The notes beneath the pieces are model-generated. The model did not search any database. It was not told the DNA's origin and worked only from the letters and a program-made list of their open reading frames with translations. From assembly GCA_947465645.1 (NCBI GenBank), contig CANIBQ010000012.1, positions 16,033-80,032 of the forward strand: DNA of 64,000 nt, read 5' to 3'. This document shows, in pieces, positions 1 through 8,253 of the stretch. The translations under genes were made by a program, and so were the position numbers. The stretch comes from Acidobacteriota bacterium. GTDB lineage: Bacteria > Acidobacteriota > Vicinamibacteria > Vicinamibacterales > UBA2999. Numbering within the stretch: the stretch's first letter is position 1; every line of letters begins with the position of its first letter.

Positions 1-1167
1 CGCCGCGTGCTCGCGCGCCCTCGCAAGTCGCGGCTCGCCGAGCTGCCGCAGCCGTGCCGCTGTGGCGCGCGCCCTGACCGCCGCCAGCAGATCCGTGGTG
101 GTCAACTTCAAATCGCCCACGATGCCGACCTCGACCGGCGTGACACTCGCCAGGCTCGTCGGATCGATGCGGGCCTCGATGATCTTGGTGCGCGGGTTCA
201 CTCGAAGAGGTATCCGGCACCCGAGGTTGAGAATCACGTCGGGCTCGCCCGGATACCGCATGTTGCGGAAGTTCGTTCCTACCCACAGCGGGTGGCGAGA
301 CGGGAACGGCTTCGACCACATGAACACGCGGCCAGGTTCGAGAACGGGCATTCCTAGGAGCTCCGCGAGCTCGAGCGCTTCCTTCTCGGCACCGCACCGG
401 GTGACCTCGTCGCCGATATAGAGCGCCGGATTCTTCGCGTCGAGCAACAAGCCAGCCGCCTGCTCCACCAGCGCGGACTCTGGCCGCAGCTTCATGGACA
501 CGTTGAACTTGGCCTGGTCCATGATGTCAGCCTGGGCTGTCCCCCGGAACGCCGCTGCCGTGATGACCAGGAACACCGGGCCAGCCGGGCTTGTCGTGGC
601 GAACTTCAATGCCCGGCGTGTCACCTCTGGAATCGTGCCAGCCTGTTCCGCAACCCACTGCCACTTCGTGATGGAGTTCGCGACGTTGGGGATGGCGTCT
701 TCGTCAGTCGACAGGATCACTGGCACCTGGTCCACCGACGAGATGACCAGCATTCCCATGAACGCCGGGACACCGGCGGCATCCACCATGGCGAAGGCTG
801 GCTTTCCCGACGCCTTTGCATAGCCGTCTGCCATGGCGCCGAGTGCGCCTTCTTCGAGCGCCTTGATGATGTGGATGTCAGGCTCGTCCACCAGAGCGTC
901 GAAGAACGTGCCCGACGCCCCATGGGGGTTCACGAACACATGCCGGATACCGGCCGCTTTCAGTTGCGCCACGAGCAGCGCGCCCCCGGGTCCGGTCATC
1001 GGTTGGAGCCAGGGAGTGTCGGTCCCAGACTGTTGAGGCATGAAGGGCGCGAGTGACCCTGCCATTGACTCCGCGGCGGCCGCGCTCAGCCCGACGCCCC
1101 CAAGGCCCGAGAGGAAGCGACGCCTGGATATTCCGCTGTCCAGGTACTGCTTGATGAGGTCCTTCAT
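1..1167 (-). CDS. Tat-exported thiamine-diphosphate enzyme, paralogue B (partial, C-terminus beyond window)
   Basis: The frame is open from the ATG at 1167 to the window edge (389 codons) and closely matches the first two thirds of the 618-residue protein encoded at 1809-3665, so this is a second copy of the same family. The N-terminus starts MKDLIKQYLDSGISRRRFL, a twin-arginine signal followed by a short hydrophobic Gly/Ala stretch, which predicts export of a folded cofactor-loaded protein. The ThDP N-terminal (Pyr) domain is visible, with the catalytic-Glu region KALEEGALGAMADGYAK and a following central domain. The GDG...NN diphosphate motif would lie outside the window. It is the third gene of a minus-strand unit, 63 nt after the cytochrome c stop. 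Substrate is unknown; relatives include acetolactate synthase and benzoylformate decarboxylase-like enzymes. Confidence 0.85.
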   Translation of the reverse strand, partial: MKDLIKQYLDSGISRRRFLSGLGGVGLSAAAAESMAGSLAPFMPQQSGTDTPWLQPMTGPGGALLVAQLKAAGIRHVFVNPHGASGTFFDALVDEPDIHIIKALEEGALGAMADGYAKASGKPAFAMVDAAGVPAFMGMLVISSVDQVPVILSTDEDAIPNVANSITKWQWVAEQAGTIPEVTRRALKFATTSPAGPVFLVITAAAFRGTAQADIMDQAKFNVSMKLRPESALVEQAAGLLLDAKNPALYIGDEVTRCGAEKEALELAELLGMPVLEPGRVFMWSKPFPSRHPLWVGTNFRNMRYPGEPDVILNLGCRIPLRVNPRTKIIEARIDPTSLASVTPVEVGIVGDLKLTTTDLLAAVRARATAARLRQLGEPRLARAREHAA

Positions 1168-1230
1168 GACCACTCTCCTGTGGCGTGTGGGCGGACTGAA
1201 CAAGCCACGATAAGGATGGGAACGGCTCCC

Positions 1231-1812
1231 CTACTGACGCAGAAAGTGCGTGGACAAGTAAGCGATCATCGCGTCCACATCCTGCGCGGGCGCCGGCCGC
1301 GGGAAGCGCGCCATCATGTTGCGCGTCACGTGATCCCATTCGGCGCGGGTGCGCCGGTAGGAGACCACGCGTCCGAGATCGTGGCACGCCCCGCAGCGTC
1401 CCTCCACGAGCGCCTTGCCGGGTCCCTCAGGCAGCTTCAACTCGGCGGCCGTCTTCGCGCCGCCGCCAACCGCGCCTGGCGGGAGCGGCCCAGGCATCTG
1501 CATCCGGCTCATGCCCGGGCCTAGCTGGGTCGAGAGATAACGGACGACGAGCTCCATATCGGCGGGCGTGATCTGCGCGCCCTTCTGGACGACCATGCGT
1601 TCCACCGTCGAACGCCAGCCGCTCTCTCCATCGCGCTTGAGCATCACCGTCGTCGAGTCGTGGCACACCGTGCACACGGCGATCGCGACCTCCCGGCCTT
1701 CACCCGGGGGCAACTCGGGACCGCGCCCCTGCGCCTGCGCATGAAGACTGGGTGCGCACACCACGGCAACTGCCGCCACGAGCCTCGCGAAGCGGCGAAC
1801 GCTTATCTTCAT
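1231..1812 (-). CDS. Secreted di-heme cytochrome c
   Basis: This 193-residue protein has a Sec-type signal (about residues 1-27, ending HAQAQ) and two CxxCH heme sites, C47-C50-H51 and C140-C143-H144, each in its own small c-type fold, with Met-rich sequence between them. It should be a periplasmic electron carrier. The ATG at 1812 overlaps the stop of the upstream ThDP gene in an ATGA arrangement (1809-1812), so the two are probably translationally coupled. The reading frame is open further upstream to 2046, but that part lies inside the ThDP gene and does not look coding. Lying between two Tat-exported ThDP enzymes, it is the obvious electron acceptor candidate for an oxidative decarboxylation; that role is inferred. 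Confidence 0.9.
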   Translation of the reverse strand: MKISVRRFARLVAAVAVVCAPSLHAQAQGRGPELPPGEGREVAIAVCTVCHDSTTVMLKRDGESGWRSTVERMVVQKGAQITPADMELVVRYLSTQLGPGMSRMQMPGPLPPGAVGGGAKTAAELKLPEGPGKALVEGRCGACHDLGRVVSYRRTRAEWDHVTRNMMARFPRPAPAQDVDAMIAYLSTHFLRQ

Positions 1813-3665
1813 GACCGTTGCCCGCGCTGTGCCGAGATGGAATAGCCGGGATGCCACGTCGAGGGTGCGCCGATGCCACCGCGCTCGATCTGCATGTCGA
1901 GGAGGTAGGGCCTGCCGTCGGCGTTGGCGCGCGCGGAGCGGTCGAGCGCCTGGCGGAGCGAGCCCGGTTCCTTCACGACCTCGCCTTCCACGCCGCAGCC
2001 CGCGGCCAGCTTGGTGAAGTCGATGTCCGGATCGCCGTTGTAGCAAATCATGTCGCGGCCGGTCTCATACTGCCGCCCGCCGCGCTGCCACAGCCGGTTC
2101 CGCTCGTTGTCGTAGCTGTGGTTATTGATGACGATCACCGTGCTCGGTGCCTTGTAGCGCGCGTAGCTCCACAGCGGCTGCGGTCCGCGGAACATGAACT
2201 CGCCGTCGCCGACGATGGCCACGGTACGCGACTGCGGACGCGCGAGCTGCACGCCAAAGGCGGCGCTCACGCCCCATCCCAGCACGATCGCGCTCTGCTT
2301 GAAGTAGGGCCTCTCGGCGCCGCCCATGTTCAGGTATGCGTGACAGAGCCCTTCGGTGCCGCTGCCGCCGTTCTCGACGATGCACGTGTCCTTCTCGAGG
2401 GCGGTGTCGAGCTCGGTGATGACGTGCGTCATGTTCAGGGCGCTGCGACTGCGGTGGCGCGCGGCGATCGCCTTGTTCGTCTCGTCGAGCTGCGCCCGGT
2501 TTGCGCGCGCGCGGGCCATCCGCGGGCCGCTGATCTGCGTCAACCGGTCGGCGGTGGCCTGGCTGCGCACGGCGGCCAGCAGGTCGGTGAGCGCCAGCTT
2601 GAGATCCGCGAGGATCGCGACTTCGGCCGGCATCGTGCCCATGGTCGTTGGCTCGAGCCGGACCTCGATCAACTTGGTTCTGACGCCGAGCCGCAGCGGG
2701 TTGCGGAAGTAGTTCCCGAGATTGAGCACCACATCCGGCTCGCCCGGAAATCCCGTCGTCTGCCGTAGCTGCGCCAGAAATAAGGGGTGCCGCGTCGGAA
2801 ACGGCTTCGACCACGAGCTCGTCCTGCCCGGATCGACGGAGGGAATCCCGAGCAGCTCGGCGAGCTCGAGAAGTTCTTTTTCCGCGCCACACACCGTGAC
2901 CTCGTCACCGTAGTAGAGGATCGGATTGCGAGCCTCGATCAGGAGGCGCGCGGCCTGCTCGATCTGCGCGCGGTCGGGCCGAATCTTCAGCGGAACGCTG
3001 AACTTCTCCTGGTCCATGATCGCCGCGCGGCCCTGGCCGCCCAGTGTCTGGCCGGACAGCACCATGAACACCGGTCCGGCCGGGTGGGTGCTGGCGAACT
3101 TCAACGCCTGACGCGTGACGTTGGGCACCGTGTCGGCGTTCCCTCCGGTCCACTGCCATTTGGTGATCGAGTTGGTGGCGTTCGGGATCGCCTCTTCGTC
3201 GATGGCCAGCACCACGGGAACGCGATCGGACCACGAGATGAACATCTGACCCATGAAGGCGGGCATGCCCGCGGCATCGCACATCGCGAACGCCGGCTTT
3301 CCTGTCGCCTTCGCGTAGCCGTCGGCCATCGCCCCGAGCGTGCCTTCCTCGAGCGCCTTGATGACGTGGATGTCGGGCTCATCGACCAGCGCGTCGAAGA
3401 ACGGCCCGACGGCCGCCGACGGATTGCAGAAGACGTGTTTGACGCCGGCGGCCTTGAGCTGCGCGACGAGCAGCGCACCACCGGTGCCCTCCATCTGCCG
3501 CATCCAGGACGGTGCCGCCTCGCCCGAGGGCACCTGCGCGAACGGCGCCAGCGAGTTGGCCATGGCGTCGGCCGCCGCCGCGCTGACTCCGAGACCACCG
3601 AGCGCGGACAGGAAGTTGCGCCGCGACACGCCCTGATCCATGTACTGCTTGATAAGGTCTTTCAT
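1809..3665 (-). CDS. Tat-exported thiamine-diphosphate-dependent decarboxylase/oxidase-like enzyme, paralogue A
   Basis: The product has 618 residues, the usual length for the acetolactate synthase/benzoylformate decarboxylase superfamily plus a leader. Residues 14-18 are SRRNF followed by a hydrophobic stretch, a twin-arginine signal that is unusual for this normally cytosolic superfamily. The order is Pyr domain (about 55-225, with candidate catalytic Glu at 106/107 in ALEEG), central domain (about 235-385) and PP domain, with the ThDP/metal motif GDG at 486-488 and NN at 514-515. All cofactor motifs are therefore present. It is the first gene of the unit ThDP-A, cytochrome c, ThDP-B and is divergent from a TonB-dependent receptor. 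I see no good Shine-Dalgarno before the ATG. The substrate is not predictable from sequence; a 2-oxo acid is likely from the family. Confidence 0.88.
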   Translation of the reverse strand: MKDLIKQYMDQGVSRRNFLSALGGLGVSAAAADAMANSLAPFAQVPSGEAAPSWMRQMEGTGGALLVAQLKAAGVKHVFCNPSAAVGPFFDALVDEPDIHVIKALEEGTLGAMADGYAKATGKPAFAMCDAAGMPAFMGQMFISWSDRVPVVLAIDEEAIPNATNSITKWQWTGGNADTVPNVTRQALKFASTHPAGPVFMVLSGQTLGGQGRAAIMDQEKFSVPLKIRPDRAQIEQAARLLIEARNPILYYGDEVTVCGAEKELLELAELLGIPSVDPGRTSSWSKPFPTRHPLFLAQLRQTTGFPGEPDVVLNLGNYFRNPLRLGVRTKLIEVRLEPTTMGTMPAEVAILADLKLALTDLLAAVRSQATADRLTQISGPRMARARANRAQLDETNKAIAARHRSRSALNMTHVITELDTALEKDTCIVENGGSGTEGLCHAYLNMGGAERPYFKQSAIVLGWGVSAAFGVQLARPQSRTVAIVGDGEFMFRGPQPLWSYARYKAPSTVIVINNHSYDNERNRLWQRGGRQYETGRDMICYNGDPDIDFTKLAAGCGVEGEVVKEPGSLRQALDRSARANADGRPYLLDMQIERGGIGAPSTWHPGYSISAQRGQRS

Positions 3666-3700
3666 GCGACGCGAATCTTACATCAGTTGCCGCACCGAGT

Positions 3701-3730
3701 CTTGACAGATCAAGTGGCAGGTGGTAGACC
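3701..3730 (+). promoter_or_regulatory. Promoter of receptor 1 with overlapping inverted-repeat operator candidate
   Basis: TTGACA at 3702-3707 is a perfect -35 box, followed after 17 nt by TAGACC (3725-3730), a weak -10. CTTGA-CAGA-TCAAG (3701-3714) is a perfect 5-bp inverted repeat that covers the -35 box inside the divergent region shared with the ThDP operon, so a repressor there could control both directions. On the minus strand TAAGAT (about 3676-3681) is a possible -10. Confidence 0.45.
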
Positions 3731-3787
3731 GTGGCCTCCCAAGAAGCTCGGTGGTACACGGTGCCTGCAAATCAAGGAGTTCCCCGC

Positions 3788-6769
3788 ATGTCTCGACTGG
3801 TCCGGCTTTTTCTTGGCTTTACGTGCCTGCTCCTCGCCCCTCACATGGCTTTCGCTCAGGCCTCCATTACGGGTGTCATCAGGGACGCATCGGGAGCCGT
3901 GCTTCCCGGCGTAACCGTTGAAGCGTCAAGCCCGGCGCTGATCGAGCGCGTCCGATCCGCCGTGACCGACGGGGGCGGCCAGTACCGCATCGAGAATCTG
4001 CGGCCGGGCGTCTACAGCGTCACCTTCACCCTCCCCGGGTTCTCGACTGTCGTCCGCGAGGGCGTCACGCTCACGGGAATGTTCGTGGCCACGGTGAATG
4101 CCGAGTTGCCGGTCGGTGCGCTGGAACAACAAGTGACGGTGACCGGCGAGTCGCCGATCGTGGACGTGCAAAGCACGACGCAGCAGACCGTGCTCGATCA
4201 GCACCTGATGGACACCCTGCCGGCGAGCCGGGCGCCGCAGCAGATGGCGGCGCTCATCCCCGCGGTCACGCCGACCAATCAGGATGTCGGCGGGATGGTC
4301 GGGGATGGGACGGCGCGAGGCAGCATGACGGTGCACGGCGTGGTCGACGCGCGGATGTTGATCAATGGCTTGTCGAACCACACGATGAGCGGCAGCACCG
4401 GGGCGCATGGCGCCTACAACATGGCGGCGTTCGACGAAGTCGTGCTCGATACCGGCGGCGTGGGCGCGGATCACAAGGAAGGCGGCCTGCGCATCAACCT
4501 CATCCCGCGCGACGGCGGCAACACCTTCCGGGGCACCTTCTTCGGCGCGTTCGCGAACAGCTCGATGCAGGGGAATAACTTCAGCCAGGATCTGAAGGAC
4601 CGCGGTCTGCGCACGCCCGATTCGCTCAAAGAACTCCTGGACGTCAATCCGGGCTTCGGCGGTCCGATCAAGCAGAACGCGGTGTGGTTCTACGGAACCG
4701 CGCGCTACGCCCGCGCGTTCAGGTACGTGTCGACGTTCTACAACAAGAACGCCGGCGACCCGAACGCCTGGACCTACGAGCCCGACACCACCCGGCGCGG
4801 ATCGAACGAGAACACCATTCGGAACGGCATCGGGCGAATCACATGGCAGGCCGCCCCGAAACACAAGCTTGGCTTCCTGGCGGACGTGACGCGAATCTGC
4901 GACTGCACGAGGAGTCTGACCGCGGCCCTGTCACCTGAAGCCAACATGGGCAACTATCAGCTCGACTCTCCGAAGCGTCAGCTCCTGGGCGAGTGGACGA
5001 GCCCGCTCTCGAACCGCGTGCTGGTCGAGGCGGTCTACCTCAATCACGTACACCGCGCCGGCCGGCTGCGCGAGAACATCTTCTTTCCGGAGGGCACGAC
5101 CGCGCGGATGATCCGTGTCACTGAACAGTCAACCGGCTTTTCCTACCGCGCGACCACTGCGACGATGGACACGTGGAACTACCAGAACTTCTGGCGCACC
5201 AGCCTGTCCTATATCACCGGCGCCCACGCCCTCAAGGCGGGCATCGACTCCGAAGCCGGCTCCCAGGACCGCGAACGATTCAGCATCGACGCGCCGATTG
5301 AGTACCGGTTCAACAATGGCGTGCCAAACCAATTGACCCTGCACGCGCTCCCGTACGAGGCCTCGTTCAAGTTGAACGCCGACACCGGGCTCTATGTGCA
5401 GGACCGATGGACCGTGAAGCGGGTCACCGCGACCTTCGGTCTGCGGTACGACTACTTCCACGTCACCTTCCCCGAAACAGTAGTGGGACCGTCGGAGTTC
5501 ACGCCGAATCGCAACATCACGTTCCCTGCGGCCGAAGGGGTGAAGCTGCACGAACTGTCGCCGCGGAGCGGCCTGGCGTTGGATGTCTTCGGCAACGGGA
5601 GGACGGCGCTGAAGGCAAGCTACGGCAAGTACCTCGGCGTCCAGCTCGGCCAGCTCGCGCTGTTTACCGACGGGATGAACCCGGCCGAACGTCTCGTCCG
5701 GAGTACCACCCGCTCGTGGACCGACGCGAACCGCAATTTCGCGCCCGATTGCGTGCTGATCAATCCCGTCGCCAACGGCGAGTGCGGCGCGATGGCGAGC
5801 AGCAACTTCGGCAGCACCGCCCCGGGCCTGAACTTCGATGCCGACCTGCTCACCGGCTGGGGAAAGATCAACCACAACTGGCAGTTCTCGGCCGGCATTC
5901 AACAGCAGATCCTGCCGCGAGTCTCGGCCGACGTCAGCTATTTCCGGACCTGGTTCGGCAACTTCATCGCCACGAAGGACCGTGCGTTGACTGCAGCCGA
6001 CTTCGACGTGTACAGCATCACGGCGCCGGTTGACCCGCGCCTGCCAGGCGGGGGCGGCTACGTGATCTCCGGCCTGGCTGACATCAAGCCCGCGAAGTTC
6101 GGCACGCCGGAAAACGTCGTCGTGACCCGTTCCAGTGAGTTCGGCAAGCAGATTTCGCACTGGAACGGCGTTGACGTCACGATGAATGCACGGCCGCAGC
6201 TCTTCGGCGAGCCGCTGGTGCTGCGGGGTGGGCTGAGCACGGGACGCACCAGCACCGACAACTGCGACGTCGTCACCCAGGTCGGCCCGCCGCCCGGTCA
6301 GAACCAGCGCCTGTCGAACTTCAATCCGAGCCAACTCTATTGCCACGTCGATAGCGCGTTCCTCACCCAGGTGAAGATGAGTGGCACGTACACGGTGCCC
6401 AGGCTCGACGTGCTGGTGAGCGCGTCGCTCCAGAGCATTCCGGGGCCGGAAATCGCGGCAAACTACGTCGCCACGCTCGCGGAGGTCGCGCCGTCACTGG
6501 GGCGGCCGCTGTCGGGCGGCGCGCGCAACGTGACCGTGAACCTGGTCGAGCCAGGGACGATGTACGGAGAGCGGTTGAATCAGATCGACCTGCGCCTCGG
6601 CAAGATTCTGCCGTTCGGCAGGACTCGCACGACGATCAGTCTCGACGTCTACAACCTGTTCAATTCGAACGCGGTCAATGCGGAGAACGCCAGCTTCGTG
6701 AACTGGCGGCAGCCGCTGGGCATTGTCCAGGCCCGCTTCGTCAAGATCGGCGTGCAGTTGGGATTCTGA
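3788..6769 (+). CDS. TonB-dependent receptor 1 (Oar-like, carboxypeptidase-regulatory-like N-terminal domain)
   Basis: This outer-membrane receptor of 993 residues takes up an unidentified substrate. A Sec signal (1-23) is followed at QASITG by an Ig-like carboxypeptidase-regulatory domain (about 24-105), a plug domain with the TVTGESPIVDVQ-type start (about 115-240) and a long beta-barrel ending in Phe (VQLGF), as expected for BAM-inserted barrels. The ATG at 3788 is chosen over the GTG at 3731 because it gives a clean signal peptide and has AAGGAG 8 nt upstream. It lies divergent from the exported ThDP/cytochrome unit. The mature N-terminus is nearly identical to the four other receptors in this window, while the barrels differ, so the ligands probably differ. 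Confidence 0.92.
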   Translation: MSRLVRLFLGFTCLLLAPHMAFAQASITGVIRDASGAVLPGVTVEASSPALIERVRSAVTDGGGQYRIENLRPGVYSVTFTLPGFSTVVREGVTLTGMFVATVNAELPVGALEQQVTVTGESPIVDVQSTTQQTVLDQHLMDTLPASRAPQQMAALIPAVTPTNQDVGGMVGDGTARGSMTVHGVVDARMLINGLSNHTMSGSTGAHGAYNMAAFDEVVLDTGGVGADHKEGGLRINLIPRDGGNTFRGTFFGAFANSSMQGNNFSQDLKDRGLRTPDSLKELLDVNPGFGGPIKQNAVWFYGTARYARAFRYVSTFYNKNAGDPNAWTYEPDTTRRGSNENTIRNGIGRITWQAAPKHKLGFLADVTRICDCTRSLTAALSPEANMGNYQLDSPKRQLLGEWTSPLSNRVLVEAVYLNHVHRAGRLRENIFFPEGTTARMIRVTEQSTGFSYRATTATMDTWNYQNFWRTSLSYITGAHALKAGIDSEAGSQDRERFSIDAPIEYRFNNGVPNQLTLHALPYEASFKLNADTGLYVQDRWTVKRVTATFGLRYDYFHVTFPETVVGPSEFTPNRNITFPAAEGVKLHELSPRSGLALDVFGNGRTALKASYGKYLGVQLGQLALFTDGMNPAERLVRSTTRSWTDANRNFAPDCVLINPVANGECGAMASSNFGSTAPGLNFDADLLTGWGKINHNWQFSAGIQQQILPRVSADVSYFRTWFGNFIATKDRALTAADFDVYSITAPVDPRLPGGGGYVISGLADIKPAKFGTPENVVVTRSSEFGKQISHWNGVDVTMNARPQLFGEPLVLRGGLSTGRTSTDNCDVVTQVGPPPGQNQRLSNFNPSQLYCHVDSAFLTQVKMSGTYTVPRLDVLVSASLQSIPGPEIAANYVATLAEVAPSLGRPLSGGARNVTVNLVEPGTMYGERLNQIDLRLGKILPFGRTRTTISLDVYNLFNSNAVNAENASFVNWRQPLGIVQARFVKIGVQLGF

Positions 6770-7019
6770 GGGAGGTTAGCGAGTGGGCCGTACTGGACGA
6801 TTTTCGCAACTGGTTACAGCTGGGTTGTAGCGCGTAATTTCGTTCTCCTCCGGTGCCCAGCTGCCCGGCACAGCGCTCAGACGCACGCGTGTCTCTGCGA
6901 AGCCGAGCTGCGCCCTCCTCGTGTTAAGTCTGACGGCTCGTGTTGTCGAAGGGAAGTCGGGAGCCACTCGAGATCGGCTGCAGCGAACATTCGGACCCAA
7001 CTTGTACTACGTGGCGACG

Positions 7020-7265
7020 TTAATGGTCGTGATGGTAGATGGCGGCGTGATCGGCTTTTTGTCGATCGCGTTGAACCTTCGCATTCTGCTTCCGACCGGA
7101 GTCAAAATTCGACGCTCTCGTGGCCTCCGAACTCGCCATGAACACCGACAGTAGCCGCTCGAGATCCTCGCCTCCGCAGGCTCGGCATACCGGCTTGCTC
7201 CCGCCTAAGACCAAGTCCTCAAATCGGTGCCCGCATTGTCGACATTCGAACTCGTAGATGGGCAT
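7020..7265 (-). CDS. FmdB-family zinc-ribbon protein
   Basis: The 81-residue product begins MPIYEFECRQCGHRFEDLV and continues with CRACGG, giving the two CxxC knuckles of the FmdB/CxxC_CXXC_SSSS zinc ribbon. FmdB proteins are small putative regulators first noticed beside a molybdenum formylmethanofuran dehydrogenase. The start lies 13 nt after the stop of the FAD subunit of a molybdenum oxidoreductase, so it is probably the last gene of that operon. I see no Shine-Dalgarno, consistent with coupling. The C-terminal tail is polar, basic and His-rich (AIYHHDH). Function is unproven. Confidence 0.85.
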   Translation of the reverse strand: MPIYEFECRQCGHRFEDLVLGGSKPVCRACGGEDLERLLSVFMASSEATRASNFDSGRKQNAKVQRDRQKADHAAIYHHDH

Positions 7266-7278
7266 TTGATTGCGGTAT

Positions 7279-8253
7279 TCAGGACATCAGCCGCAGTAGA
7301 GCACTGCGGAGAACGGTCTTTGCGAGCTCCACTTTGTACCGGTTGTCGCGTAAGGGACGGGCAGACTCCAGGGCTTCCTCGGCAGCGAGGGCCGCGCTCG
7401 CGGCGTCAAGAGGCTTGCCCATCAGGGCGGATTCCGCTTCCTTCGACCTCCAGGGAATCGGAGCCACCCCGCTGAGCACGACGCGGGCATGCTCGATTTT
7501 TCCGTCGCGTTGCCGCACCGCAACTGCGGCGCCGGCCAGCGCGAAGTCCCACGTCTCGCGCTCCATCTCCTTCACGTAGGTGGAGCGCGTCTCCGCACCG
7601 GGAACCGGCACGCCGATCTCCACCAGAAGCTCATCAGGCTTGAGGACGTTTTCGCGATCAACGGCGACCGTAGGAAGGACGAAGAACTGCTCGAGCGGCA
7701 TCCTGCGCTCGCCTGACGGACCCGCGATGCGCACCCATGCGTCCAATGAAATCAGTGAGGGCGCGAGATCTGACGGGTGGACGATGAAGGATGGTCCTCC
7801 GCCAAGAATCGCGTGGTGGCGGTTCTCCCCCGCAACCGCGAAACAGGTCTTGCCACCTTTGCGCAAACACTCGAAGGGACCGCGATAGTACCAGCAGCGA
7901 GGACGCTGGCAAAGGTTCCCTCCAACGGTGCCAACATTCCGGATCTGTGGCGACGCAATTACCGAGGCCGCCTCAGCGGCGGCCTGAAATCGCTGTCGGA
8001 TCAGCGGATGCTCCGCAAGGTCTGCGACCGTTACCAGCGGACCGACGGACACGTAGCCCGTTCGCGCCTCAACTTTATCGAGCCCTGGAATCGTTTTCAG
8101 ATTGACGACGAGGTCTGGCGTCTCCAGACGATCCTTGAGTTCGCCGAGCAGGTCACTGCCCCCTGCAATCGGTATGGCTCGGCCTCGGCTGCCCGCGAGC
8201 AGCGACACTGCTTCCGCGGTCGACTTCGCGTTCCTGTGCTGAAAGGCCTTCAT
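7279..8253 (-). CDS. FAD/[4Fe-4S] subunit of molybdenum aldehyde oxidoreductase (PaoB/YagS-like)
   Basis: The product has 324 residues. AGGSDLLGELKDR (about 30-42) and NVGTVGGNL (about 106-114) are the FAD-binding signatures of the CO-dehydrogenase flavoprotein family. Between them and the C-terminal domain sit four cysteines (115, 120, 129, 137) in CQRPRCWYYRG....C.......C. This matches the extra [4Fe-4S] loop of E. coli YagS/PaoB and separates it from ordinary XdhB or CoxM. The ATG at 8253 overlaps the stop of the Mo subunit (ATGA). The frame is open upstream to 8403, but that stretch lies inside the neighbour. Unlike E. coli paoABC, the order here is Fe-S, Mo, FAD. Confidence 0.9.
   Translation of the reverse strand: MKAFQHRNAKSTAEAVSLLAGSRGRAIPIAGGSDLLGELKDRLETPDLVVNLKTIPGLDKVEARTGYVSVGPLVTVADLAEHPLIRQRFQAAAEAASVIASPQIRNVGTVGGNLCQRPRCWYYRGPFECLRKGGKTCFAVAGENRHHAILGGGPSFIVHPSDLAPSLISLDAWVRIAGPSGERRMPLEQFFVLPTVAVDRENVLKPDELLVEIGVPVPGAETRSTYVKEMERETWDFALAGAAVAVRQRDGKIEHARVVLSGVAPIPWRSKEAESALMGKPLDAASAALAAEEALESARPLRDNRYKVELAKTVLRSALLRLMS

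Noticed and set aside
2787..3914. Open frame of 375 codons on the plus strand
   Set aside because: Opposite the ThDP enzyme, which has complete motifs; no protein-like pattern on the plus strand.
6770..7019. Possible tRNA or small RNA after receptor 1
   Set aside because: I could not find a cloverleaf, a TTCGA-type loop or a clear promoter; the stretch holds nothing I can support.
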